A DNA stretch of 64,000 nt from Tardiphaga robiniae. GTDB taxonomy: Bacteria > Pseudomonadota > Alphaproteobacteria > Rhizobiales > Xanthobacteraceae. Positions 1 through 8,064 of this stretch are shown here, in pieces. The notes beneath the pieces are model-generated. The model was not told the origin of the DNA. It did not search any database and was given only the letters and a program-made list of their open reading frames with translations. The stretch's first letter is position 1; each line of letters opens with the position of its first letter. The stretch is taken from the NCBI RefSeq assembly GCF_001618955.1, contig NZ_LVYV01000011.1, positions 1 through 64,000 of the forward strand, read 5' to 3'. Made by a program: the position numbers and the translations under genes.

Positions 1-110
1 GCTTCTGTCGTCTCAAGCACTTCCGGCGCTTCGCCACACGCTATGACCGACGAACTTCTCACTTCGCCGGCTTTATCCACCTCGCTGCAGCGATGATCTG
101 GAGCCAATGA
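1..110 (+). CDS. IS5-family transposase, C-terminal 35 residues (partial)
   Basis: Reading from base 3 gives 35 codons ending in TGA at 108-110. The peptide contains FRRFATRYDRR followed by HFAGFIHLAAAMIW, the signature tail of IS5-type DDE transposases (DDE_Tnp_1-like). The YDRR piece and the hydrophobic FIHLAAAMIW tail are the recognisable parts; the catalytic DDE residues lie upstream of the window. The gene is cut by the window start, so whether the transposase is intact cannot be judged. Confidence 0.75.
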   Translation, partial: FCRLKHFRRFATRYDRRTSHFAGFIHLAAAMIWSQ

Positions 111-127
111 ATGTCGATCCGTCCTAG
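1..127 (+). mobile_element. Right end of an IS5-type insertion sequence
   Basis: The first bases encode the C-terminus of a DDE transposase, so the window opens inside an insertion sequence whose right end must fall between the transposase stop (110) and the neighbouring gene's stop codon (124-126). A CTAG at 124-127 is compatible with the short CTAG/TNA-type targets known for the IS5 family. The other end and the terminal repeat lie outside the window, so the exact boundary is an inference. Confidence 0.6.
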
Positions 128-3100
128 CGCGCAGCTCGCTTGCCCATCGATGCTTTAGCCCCGGCCTGTGCTGGCGTGGCATCCCAACCGCCCGCGGGAA
201 TGGCCACGTTAATGGCGTCTTCGGGCTGGCCTTCCGGCGCGAAAGTCTGGACCGCCAGCCTGGCTGCGGCCAGCGACTGTGGGTCGAGACGCTTGGCGAT
301 GTCATCGCGCTTGCGGCCGGCATCGACGTCGCCTTGGGCTCCGGCGAGGCTGAACCACTTGAAGCTCTCGGCGAGGTTCTGTTCGACGCCGATGCCGCGG
401 GCATAGAGGATGCCGAGATTGAACTGGCTGTCGGCGACGCCGCGATCGGCGGCCTTGCGGAACCAGTACGACGCGCTCTTGTAGTTGGCGCCCTTGGTGC
501 CGCCATCGGCATCGAGCACAGCGAGATTGTGCATCGCCTTGGCGTTACCACGGTCGGCGGCGAGCACGTAATAGCGGCGGGCGACGTCGAGATCCTTCTT
601 CGCGCCAAGGCCCTTCTCGAACAGCGCGCCCAGGCGGAACATGGCCGGCACGACATTGGCCTGCGCCGCGCGGTCATACCACTTGGCGGCTTCGTCGTAG
701 TTCTGCGCCACGCCCTTGCCCTCGGCATAGCGGACGCCGATTTCGAACGCGGCAGAGGCGTCGCCCTTGAGCGCCGCGTTGCGCAACGCGGTGCTGCCGA
801 TGGTCTCGGGCAGGCGCTCGCCGGCGGGGATCGAGGCTGTGGTGATCTTCTGGCCACTGGATGGCAGCACCGGCCCGGCGGCGCTGGCCTGCGGCGCGGC
901 AATGCTGCCGGTCACATCGGGCGACACATATGGCACGGGCGCAGCCTGTGGCACTGGCTGCGGCGCAGGCTCGACCGCGGCGGGCGGCGGTGCGATCAGC
1001 GACTGCTTGCCGATCGGGGTGGGCGATGTCATCGACGGCGTGGCCGGCAGGGGAACGGCGGGCTTGGTCAGGGCTTCGGCCGGCTCGGGCGCGTTCAGCT
1101 GCAGCGGCGGTGCCGAGTGAATATTCTCGGCCACCGGCGCCGGCGAGCCGCTGTCCAGCAGCGTCATCGCCATCTTGAACGAGCCGAGCACGATTACGAC
1201 CACGCTGGCGCCGACCAGCAGCGAGCGGATCTTCGAGCCGATCGTGGAGGATGACTTTTCGCTATCGGCGAGCTGCGGCCCGGGTCTGGTGGCCTTCGAT
1301 TTGTCGGTCCTGGATTTGTCGGACCTGGACTTGTCGTTGCCGGTTGCGGCGGCGGCCTGTGCGGCGCGGCGCGCGGCGGCAATGAAACTCGACGCGGTGG
1401 CCTGTTCGGGGGCATCGACGGCGATTTCGCTGATCGCGTCTTCCGACGCGGCGATGCGTTCGGATGGCGATGCGCCGCGGCCCTGCGGACGCGTGCCAGG
1501 TTCGAGCGGATGATCCGGCGGCAGCGCCGGGTCGACCATCGGGCGCGGCGAGGGACGCTCTGCGACGGTTGACGGCTGCGCGACTGGCTTTGGCGCGGGC
1601 GGAGGATCGAGAATATCGCTGATCGCCTTCGGCATCGGGAAGGCCGATGCCGGCTCGTGCGAGATCGCAGTCGCGGCGAAGTCGCGCGGCGCGGCGTCGA
1701 AATGAACCTGCGGCGGACGCACCTCGACCTGCGACGGCGCAGCCTGTGGCTTCACCGGATTGGGCATCTGCGGACGCGTCGGAGCCGGCACCGAAACGGC
1801 TGGTGCAGTCGCCGGGTGCGGGGTCGGAGCGGGTGTTGCAACGGGCGCGGATTGCTTGGCAGGCGCGGCGCTGACCGCACGCAGATCGCCTTCGATCCTC
1901 GCGAGGCGATCGACCACATGGCCGAGCGTCGAGTGTACGACTTCCAGCGAATCCTGCGTATGGCGATCGGTTTCCGACTGGCTGAAGCGCATGTCGGACA
2001 ATTCGCGCTTGATCGTGTCGACCAGCCCGGGATCGACCGATGGCGCCTTGCTGCGGGGATTGTCCAGCGCGGCGAACATCGACTGCTGGCGTTCGAGATG
2101 GCGCAGGATGTCCTGCAGCCCGTCCTCGACGCGGCCGAGATTGTTGCCGCGCGTATCGGTGATGCTCTCCATCCGCTCGAGCAGATAGGAGACGCGCTGT
2201 TCAAGATGCGCGAAGGCCGACGACGAGTCATTGCCCACCGGCATATGGTCGAGACGCTCGGACAGCGTCCGCAATGCGGTTTCCAGATGATCCGAGCTGG
2301 CCATGACAGCCGGGCGCTCGCGATTTTCCAGCGCTGCCGTCAACGTCATGATGCGTGCCTCGAGCGCGGCAAAGGAATCGCTGTTGTCGGCGCGTGCGAG
2401 CTGATCGACCTTTGACGACAGCGTCTGCAGGTCGTCGCTGAGACGGCCGAGCGCTTCGTTGGAAGCGACGTTGGAGACGATGGCGCGCAGCGCGGCGATC
2501 GCGCCCTGCAGCTGCTCCATGGTGCCGGGATCGTTGCTCGAGCGCACGATCAAGTCGATCTTGCCGCCGAGATTGCGGATCGCCTCGTCGAAGCCGGCGA
2601 GCTGTTCGGCTGGCGTCAGCGTGGTCAGCGTCTTGTGGATGTCGGCGAGTGCGCGTTCGAGATTGGCCAGTACGTCGCCGTCGATGCCGCTGTGGCGGTT
2701 ATCGTCGATGCGGCGGCCGAGTTCACGGATCTCGTTCTCGATTGATTCAATCGCGCGACGCGGCATCGCTTCGGTGATGACGTTGCGGATGTCGGCAAGT
2801 TCGCCGCGGAAGGCCGCGATCGACTGCTCGATATTATTGTCCGGGCGCTGCAGCGCATCGATCTTGGTCGTGATCTGAAACAGCTGCCGTTCCAAACCGG
2901 ACATATCCGGCATGAAGCTCTGTGGTAGTGCCGCAGGTTGTGCGTAAGGCGGCTGTACAAATGACGGTGCAATCGGTGGCGCATTGCGCGGGGCCATGCG
3001 CGGCGTACCGTCGAGCTCACCCTGGCGGGCGGCAATCTCGGCGATGGCGAAGTCCAGCGAGAACGGATCGACCGGCGGCGAGGCGCTATAGACCTGATTG

Positions 3101-3531
3101 GCGGCGCGCTCGACCATATCGATGCGCGGCTGTTGCGGCGGCGGCGCGGGGCGATATGTGGGCTCGCTGATCTGCGACAAACGCGCATCGAGGCGTGAGA
3201 TCGCATCATTGAGCTGGCGCGCGACGCCGGGCTCGCTGCTGCGCTGTGCAGGCTTCGAGAACAGTTCGATCTGCCGGGCAATGGCGTCGAGCCGCTCGTG
3301 GATTTCGACGACATCGGCCGCGTCACGCTGCGGCAGCGCTGCGCGCGGGGTAGGGGGGCGTTCCTGGTCGCGAGGGCGTGCGTTGGGCGAGTTGTAGCGC
3401 GGGGGAGCTTCGCCGATGGTCGAGTTCAGCCATTCGCCGAGCGACATGCCGGCACGGCGCGCCGCAGCTTCGGCCCGCTCGCGAACCGATGGCTCAATCC
3501 CGTCAACACTCCACGATACGCGCGAATTCAT
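124..3531 (-). CDS. PodJL-like polarity/localization factor with Sel1 repeats
   Basis: This 1135-residue protein begins MNSRVSWSVDGIEPSVRERA and has an amphipathic N-terminus typical of rhizobial PodJL-like proteins. A long cytoplasmic region rich in predicted coiled coil (about 60-560) is followed by a Pro/Ala-rich linker, one membrane segment near 767-789 (SLLVGASVVVIVLGSF), a second Pro-rich periplasmic linker, and about four Sel1/TPR-like repeats (about 915-1055, AYxxGxGVAQNY-type units). In Caulobacter, PodJ is a cell-pole organiser with the same order of coiled coil, one membrane span and periplasmic Sel1 repeats. Assignment rests on architecture. Its stop codon sits directly beside the IS end at 110-127. 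Confidence 0.8.
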   Translation of the reverse strand: MNSRVSWSVDGIEPSVRERAEAAARRAGMSLGEWLNSTIGEAPPRYNSPNARPRDQERPPTPRAALPQRDAADVVEIHERLDAIARQIELFSKPAQRSSEPGVARQLNDAISRLDARLSQISEPTYRPAPPPQQPRIDMVERAANQVYSASPPVDPFSLDFAIAEIAARQGELDGTPRMAPRNAPPIAPSFVQPPYAQPAALPQSFMPDMSGLERQLFQITTKIDALQRPDNNIEQSIAAFRGELADIRNVITEAMPRRAIESIENEIRELGRRIDDNRHSGIDGDVLANLERALADIHKTLTTLTPAEQLAGFDEAIRNLGGKIDLIVRSSNDPGTMEQLQGAIAALRAIVSNVASNEALGRLSDDLQTLSSKVDQLARADNSDSFAALEARIMTLTAALENRERPAVMASSDHLETALRTLSERLDHMPVGNDSSSAFAHLEQRVSYLLERMESITDTRGNNLGRVEDGLQDILRHLERQQSMFAALDNPRSKAPSVDPGLVDTIKRELSDMRFSQSETDRHTQDSLEVVHSTLGHVVDRLARIEGDLRAVSAAPAKQSAPVATPAPTPHPATAPAVSVPAPTRPQMPNPVKPQAAPSQVEVRPPQVHFDAAPRDFAATAISHEPASAFPMPKAISDILDPPPAPKPVAQPSTVAERPSPRPMVDPALPPDHPLEPGTRPQGRGASPSERIAASEDAISEIAVDAPEQATASSFIAAARRAAQAAAATGNDKSRSDKSRTDKSKATRPGPQLADSEKSSSTIGSKIRSLLVGASVVVIVLGSFKMAMTLLDSGSPAPVAENIHSAPPLQLNAPEPAEALTKPAVPLPATPSMTSPTPIGKQSLIAPPPAAVEPAPQPVPQAAPVPYVSPDVTGSIAAPQASAAGPVLPSSGQKITTASIPAGERLPETIGSTALRNAALKGDASAAFEIGVRYAEGKGVAQNYDEAAKWYDRAAQANVVPAMFRLGALFEKGLGAKKDLDVARRYYVLAADRGNAKAMHNLAVLDADGGTKGANYKSASYWFRKAADRGVADSQFNLGILYARGIGVEQNLAESFKWFSLAGAQGDVDAGRKRDDIAKRLDPQSLAAARLAVQTFAPEGQPEDAINVAIPAGGWDATPAQAGAKASMGKRAAR

Positions 3532-3664
3532 GCTTTGGTCCGGTTTCGAGCTTGACGCCCACCAGCGCCTGCAGCTTCCCCCGCGCGTCCCATTGTGAAG
3601 ACAATCGTAACGGGCGCGGGTCGTCTGCCTCTGATCCGGACTTTTCAGGGTTAGGGTAAATAAC

Positions 3665-3704
3665 GGGTTAAGGATCGAGCTCGGCCGGCCTTAAAAGTTA
3701 ACCC
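3665..3704. promoter_or_regulatory. Inverted GGGTTAA / TTAACCC pair upstream of the PodJL-like gene
   Basis: GGGTTAA at 3665-3671 and TTAACCC at 3698-3704 form a 7-bp inverted pair 26 bp apart, about 135-170 bp upstream of the PodJL-like start codon. TTAACC resembles the left half of the alphaproteobacterial CtrA site (TTAACCAT), and podJ is cell-cycle controlled in Caulobacter. No full CtrA site is present, so this is only a candidate. Confidence 0.25.
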
Positions 3705-3758
3705 CGCGATACACTTGCGCCGATTTGCAGGTAGGATCGGATGTCTCTGGCTTTGGCG

Positions 3759-4310
3759 TCAGCGCGTAAACAGCGCACTCAAATCGTCGACATCCAGTTC
3801 GGTGATGGCGCTGTGGCGCGGGTCCATCACCGCCGACTGGCCGATATAGGCCCAGTAGAGAAACTCGGCGCGGGGCAGCGCCCGCTGGCTTTCCACCCCG
3901 GCTTCGATCAGCCATTTCGCCATATAGCCAACGCGTCGGGCATCGACCGAAGCGACCATTTTGGCGACGTCCGCATCGGTCGAGGCCATGGAGCGGATGG
4001 CACGGTCCAGGCTGCGATCTTCGTTGAAAGCGAGCTTCATCAGGTGGGTCAGACGTGCGGCGCCCACGATCGACGTATCGATCCCCTCGATCACCTGATC
4101 GGTCGTGCGCTCCTGCCAGCGCTGCAGAAGCTGTAGCCGAAATTCAGATATATCCTTGAAATGCCAATAGAAACTGCCGCGCGACACGTTCAGTCCGGTG
4201 GCCAGCGCACCGACCTTCAGCGCGTCGGCGCCCTGCCGCGCGAGGATCCTCAGCCCGTGGTCGAGCCAGGCCGAGCGCGTCAGGCGGTCCTTGGTCAGTT
4301 GGTCATCCAT
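3759..4310 (-). CDS. TetR/AcrR family transcriptional regulator
   Basis: This 183-residue regulator has an N-terminal TetR helix-turn-helix: a helix near LDHGLRILARQGADALKVGALA, then LNVSRGSFYWHFKDISEFR as recognition helix and following helix. The C-terminal part is a variable ligand-binding domain. I take the start at MDDQLTKD (4310) because the upstream in-frame ATG (4346) would place coding sequence over the promoter palindrome at 4320-4333. The gene is divergent from the NTF2-like gene and the acyl-CoA oxidation cluster, so a likely role is repression of that cluster by an acyl-CoA-type ligand. That role is inference from position. Confidence 0.88.
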   Translation of the reverse strand: MDDQLTKDRLTRSAWLDHGLRILARQGADALKVGALATGLNVSRGSFYWHFKDISEFRLQLLQRWQERTTDQVIEGIDTSIVGAARLTHLMKLAFNEDRSLDRAIRSMASTDADVAKMVASVDARRVGYMAKWLIEAGVESQRALPRAEFLYWAYIGQSAVMDPRHSAITELDVDDLSALFTR

Positions 4311-4319
4311 CCCCCGACC

Positions 4320-4333
4320 ATACACATGTGTAT
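4320..4333. promoter_or_regulatory. 14-bp perfect palindrome, candidate TetR operator
   Basis: ATACACATGTGTAT at 4320-4333 is perfectly self-complementary and lies 10 bp upstream of the TetR start codon, in the gap shared with the divergent NTF2-like gene. A weaker related half-site (GTGTATGG) occurs at 4373-4380. The size and location fit autoregulation by the adjacent TetR protein. Confidence 0.55.
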
Positions 4334-4422
4334 TGACGAAATCCACGCTCTGGCGTTAACGTCCATGCAGAAGTGTATGGAGTGGCGCTGGCCGAACAGT
4401 GCCCGATGCGGGAGGGAAGCCG

Positions 4423-4809
4423 ATGAGCATGACCGGCCTCGATAGATGGTACAGCTTCATGCGGTCTCATGATCGGGCGATGCTGTGGGACCTGCTGCAT
4501 CCGGATGCCGTGTTTGAAAGCCCGGTCGTGCATGCGCCGCAGCGGGGCCGTGAGATCGTGTTCAAGTATCTGACGACTGCCGAGAAAGTGCTGGGTGGCC
4601 CCGGCTTCGCTTACAAAGGCGAATGGCGCAGCGACAACGGTGCGGTGCTCGAATTCGAGAACGAGATCGAAGGCATCAAAATCAATGGCGTCGACATGAT
4701 CACCTTCGCCGACGATGGGCGCATTACCCACTTCAAGGTGATGGTCAGGCCGCTCAAGGCCATCAACCTCCTGCACCGGTTGATGGGCGAGGAATTGGCG
4801 CGGCAATGA
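4423..4809 (+). CDS. NTF2-like / SnoaL-like small protein
   Basis: A 128-residue protein with the cone-shaped NTF2 fold pattern: an N-terminal helical part (LDRWYSFMRSHDRAMLWDLL), a PDAVFESPVVH segment, and C-terminal strands with FADDGRITHFKVMVRPLKAI. I place the start at ATGAGCATGACC (4423) because GGGAGG lies 8 bases upstream; the in-frame ATG at 4399 has no comparable site. The family includes isomerases, hydrolases and non-enzymatic binding proteins, so no reaction can be assigned. It leads the strand that continues into the acyl-CoA dehydrogenase 98 bp downstream and may be co-regulated with it by the divergent TetR. Confidence 0.8.
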   Translation: MSMTGLDRWYSFMRSHDRAMLWDLLHPDAVFESPVVHAPQRGREIVFKYLTTAEKVLGGPGFAYKGEWRSDNGAVLEFENEIEGIKINGVDMITFADDGRITHFKVMVRPLKAINLLHRLMGEELARQ

Positions 4810-4907
4810 GCCGCCAGCCGCTTGCTTCATCTCCGATAACAATTGCGTAAATCTGACACGGCGGCGCCGTATCATCCGATCAATCGAATTCAAACCGAGA
4901 GAATTCC

Positions 4908-6698
4908 ATGCCCAGCTACAAAGCCCCGCTCGAAGACGTCGGCTTCCTGCTCAACGACGTGTTTCAGTTCGATCGCTACAACAATCTGCCCGGCTTTGCT
5001 GACGCGTCCGCCGATGTGCGCGAGGCGATTCTGGGCGAAGCCGCCAAGCTCAGCGAAGAAGTGCTGCAGCCGCTGAATCGTGTCGGCGATCTCGAGGGTT
5101 GCAAGCGCAACGATGATGGCAGCGTGACCACGCCGAAAGGCTTCAAGGAAGCGTACAAGCAGGTCGCCGAGGGCGGCTGGCTCGGCCTCTCGGCTCCATC
5201 GGAATATGGCGGTCAGGGGCTGCCGGTGACACTGTCGCAGACCGTCGCCGAATTCCAGATCTCCGCCAATATGGCGTTCTCCATGTATGGCGGCCTCACC
5301 ATGGGCGCGACCGCAGCACTCATCGTGCACGGCAAGTCCGAGCAGAAGTCCATGTTCCTGCCGAAGATGGTTGCTGGCGAATGGACCGGCACCATGAACC
5401 TCACCGAACCGCATTGCGGCACGGATCTGGGCCTGCTGCGCACCAAGGCCGCGCCGCAGCCGGACGGCAGCTACAAGATCTCCGGCACCAAGATCTTCAT
5501 CTCGGCCGGTGAGCACGATCTTGCCGACAATATCATCCATCTCGTGCTGGCCCGCATCGAGGGCGCACCAGCCGGCATCAAGGGCGTGTCGCTGTTCGTC
5601 GTGCCGAAGATTCTCGTCAATGCCGATGGCTCGCTTGGTGCGCGCAACGGCGTGATGTGCGGCTCGATCGAGCACAAGATGGGCATCCACGGCAACTCCA
5701 CCTGCGTGATGAATTACGACGGCGCCACCGGCTGGCTGATCGGCGAAGAGAACAAGGGTATGCAGGGCATGTTCGTGATGATGAACGAAGCCCGCCTCGG
5801 CGTCGCCGTGCAGGGCCTCGCGCAGTCCGAAGTCGCCTATCAGAACGCGGTCGCCTATGCGAAGGACCGGTTGCAGGGTCGCTCGCTGACCGGGCCGAAG
5901 TCGCCGGACAAGCCGGCCGATTCGATCATGGTGCATCCCGACGTGCGCCGCACGCTGCTCACCATCCGCGCTTTCAACGAAGCCGCCCGCGCCATGGTGG
6001 TGTGGACCGCGCTGAAGAGCGACGTCGCGCATCGCTCCGACGATCCGAAGGAACGTCAGGCCGCTGACGATCATATGGGCCTGATGACCCCGGTGCTGAA
6101 GGGTGTGCTCACCGATGGCGGTTTCGCCAATGCGGTGTCGGCGCAGCAGATGTTCGGCGGTCACGGCTATATCGCCGAATGGGGCATGGAGCAGTTCGTG
6201 CGCGACGCGCGTATTGCCATGATCTATGAAGGCGCCAACGGCATTCAGGCGCTGGATCTGGTCGGCCGCAAGCTGCCGCGCGATGGTGGCCGTGCGGCGA
6301 TGGCGTTCTTCGGCGAGGTCGCAGCCTTCGCCAAGGAGCATGGTGGGGACGAAGCCATGAAGCCTTACCTCGATCCACTCTCGAATGCGCTCGGTCATCT
6401 GCAGCAGGCCACCATGTGGCTGATGAACAATGCCATGATGAAGCCGGACAATGCTGGTGCCGGCGCCACCGATTACATGCAGCTGTTCGGTCTCACCGCC
6501 TTCGCCTATATGTGGGCGAAAATGGCCAAGGTGGCGCAGGACAAGATTGCCACTGATGGCGCGACACCCTATCTGACCACCAAGCTGGTCACCGGCCGCT
6601 TCTTCATGGAGCGGATGTTGCCCGAAACCGCACTCCATCTCGCCCGCATCCAGACGGGAAGCGCGACGACGATGGAGCTTCCTGCGGAAGCGTTCTAG
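4908..6698 (+). CDS. Acyl-CoA dehydrogenase (FadE/DmdC-type, 596 aa)
   Basis: This flavoprotein should catalyse alpha,beta-dehydrogenation of an acyl-CoA, the first step of beta-oxidation. It has the acyl-CoA dehydrogenase N-terminal, middle (MNLTEPHCGTDLGLLRTKA, FAD/substrate contact) and C-terminal domains, plus the roughly 120-residue C-terminal extension (DPLSNALGHLQQATMWL onward) found in the ~600-residue subgroup. IAMIYEGANGIQALDLVGRKL carries the expected catalytic Glu of this subgroup. It precedes thiolase and hydratase/dehydrogenase genes on the same strand. DmdC-like methylmercaptopropionyl-CoA dehydrogenases share this architecture, so substrate chain length is not determined by sequence alone. 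Confidence 0.93.
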   Translation: MPSYKAPLEDVGFLLNDVFQFDRYNNLPGFADASADVREAILGEAAKLSEEVLQPLNRVGDLEGCKRNDDGSVTTPKGFKEAYKQVAEGGWLGLSAPSEYGGQGLPVTLSQTVAEFQISANMAFSMYGGLTMGATAALIVHGKSEQKSMFLPKMVAGEWTGTMNLTEPHCGTDLGLLRTKAAPQPDGSYKISGTKIFISAGEHDLADNIIHLVLARIEGAPAGIKGVSLFVVPKILVNADGSLGARNGVMCGSIEHKMGIHGNSTCVMNYDGATGWLIGEENKGMQGMFVMMNEARLGVAVQGLAQSEVAYQNAVAYAKDRLQGRSLTGPKSPDKPADSIMVHPDVRRTLLTIRAFNEAARAMVVWTALKSDVAHRSDDPKERQAADDHMGLMTPVLKGVLTDGGFANAVSAQQMFGGHGYIAEWGMEQFVRDARIAMIYEGANGIQALDLVGRKLPRDGGRAAMAFFGEVAAFAKEHGGDEAMKPYLDPLSNALGHLQQATMWLMNNAMMKPDNAGAGATDYMQLFGLTAFAYMWAKMAKVAQDKIATDGATPYLTTKLVTGRFFMERMLPETALHLARIQTGSATTMELPAEAF

Positions 6699-6711
6699 TC
6701 ACTATATGCGC

Positions 6712-6799
6712 CGTCATGCCCGGGCTTGTGCCGGGCATCCACGCCTTGGCGGCGCGCGAGAGAAGACGTGGATGGCCGGGACAAGCCCGGCCATGACGG
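6712..6799. repeat. REP-like palindromic repeat, copy 1 (CGTCATG...GGGCTTG family)
   Basis: CGTCATGCCCGGGCTTG at the left and CAAGCCCGGCCATGACG at the right form an imperfect inverted repeat of about 88 bp. It sits between the acyl-CoA dehydrogenase and thiolase genes. A second copy lies at 45337-45425. Such extragenic palindromes are common in Bradyrhizobium and relatives; on RNA it would fold as a large hairpin that could affect transcript stability inside this cluster. Confidence 0.85.
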
Positions 6800-6843
6800 C
6801 GTTTTAGAAATTCGAACAACACGACCACTCTGAGGGAGACACC

Positions 6844-8052
6844 ATGCCCGAGGCATATATCTACGATCACGTTCGCACGCCGCGCGGCCGCGGCAAGGCC
6901 GATGGCTCGCTGCATGAGGTGACCGCGCTGGCGCTCGCCACTGCGCCGCTGAAGGCTTTGAAGGAACGCAACAACCTGCAGCCGGGCACCATCGACGACG
7001 TCATCCTCGGCGTAGTCGATCCGGTCGGCGAAGCCGGCGGCGACATCGCACGCATGGCTGCGCTGTCGGCCGGCTACGGCAATGACGTGCCGGGTATCCA
7101 GATCAACCGGTTTTGCGCTTCCGGCCTCGACGCCGTGAACTTTGCCGCGGCGCAGATCATGTCGGGCCAGCACGACATGACCATTGGCGGCGGTGCCGAG
7201 AGCATGAGCCGCGTCGGCATTGGTGCCGCCGGTGGCGCATGGCCGGTCGATCCGTCGATCGCCGTGCCTGCTTACTTCATGCCGCAGGGCGTGTCGGCGG
7301 ATCTGATCGCGACCAAATATGGGTTCTCGCGCGACGACGTCGATGCCTATTCGGTGCAGAGCCAGCAGCGCGCTGCCAAGGCCTGGGACGAAGGCCGCTT
7401 CAAGAACTCGGTGATCCCGGTGAAGGACATCAACGGCCTCACCATTCTGGCCAAGGACGAACATATGCGCCCGTCCACCACGATGCAGTCGCTGGCCGCG
7501 CTGCAGCCTTCTTTTGTGACTATGGCGCAGATGGGCGGCTTCGATGCGGTGGCGATCCAGTCGCATCCGGAAATCGAAGGCGTCAACTACGTCCATCACG
7601 CCGGCAACTCGTCGGGTATCGTCGATGGCGCTGGTGCCGTGCTGCTCGGCAGCGAGGCGGCCGGCAAGAAAGCCGGCCTCAAGCCGCGTGCAAAAATTCG
7701 TGCCTTCGCGAATATTGGCTCCGAGCCGGCGATGATGCTCACCGGTCCGGTGGACGTCACCAAGAAGGTGCTGGAGCGTTCCGGCATGAAGCTGTCGGAC
7801 ATCGATCTGTTCGAGCTCAACGAAGCCTTCGCCTCGGTGGTGCTGCGCTTTATCCAGGCCTTCGATATCGACAATGAGAAGATCAATGTCTGCGGCGGCG
7901 CCATCGCCATGGGCCATCCGCTCGGCGCCACCGGCGCGATGATTCTCGGCACTGTGCTGGACGAACTCGAGCGCACCAACAAATCGACGGCCCTCGTCAC
8001 CCTCTGCATCGGCGGCGGCATGGGCACCGCCACCATCATCGAACGCGTGTAA
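6844..8052 (+). CDS. fadA: Acetyl-CoA C-acyltransferase (thiolase)
   Basis: This 402-residue thiolase should cleave 3-ketoacyl-CoA with CoA (or run the reverse condensation). Motifs in order are the acyl-accepting Cys91 in NRFCASGLDAVNF, the NEAFAS motif, the His in GGAIAMGHPLGATGA, and the second catalytic Cys in LCIGGGMGTA. Length matches the family. The start has a strong ribosome site (GAGGGAGAC). It is 12 bp upstream of the hydratase/dehydrogenase gene, so the two are almost certainly co-transcribed and form the equivalent of a FadA-FadB pair. Confidence 0.95.
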   Translation: MPEAYIYDHVRTPRGRGKADGSLHEVTALALATAPLKALKERNNLQPGTIDDVILGVVDPVGEAGGDIARMAALSAGYGNDVPGIQINRFCASGLDAVNFAAAQIMSGQHDMTIGGGAESMSRVGIGAAGGAWPVDPSIAVPAYFMPQGVSADLIATKYGFSRDDVDAYSVQSQQRAAKAWDEGRFKNSVIPVKDINGLTILAKDEHMRPSTTMQSLAALQPSFVTMAQMGGFDAVAIQSHPEIEGVNYVHHAGNSSGIVDGAGAVLLGSEAAGKKAGLKPRAKIRAFANIGSEPAMMLTGPVDVTKKVLERSGMKLSDIDLFELNEAFASVVLRFIQAFDIDNEKINVCGGAIAMGHPLGATGAMILGTVLDELERTNKSTALVTLCIGGGMGTATIIERV

Positions 8053-8064
8053 GGAGCGGCCAAC

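Noticed and set aside
4890-6638. 582-codon minus-strand ORF opposite the acyl-CoA dehydrogenase
   Set aside because: Mirror-frame artefact of a conserved enzyme gene; composition (His/Arg/Gly-rich) and lack of motifs.
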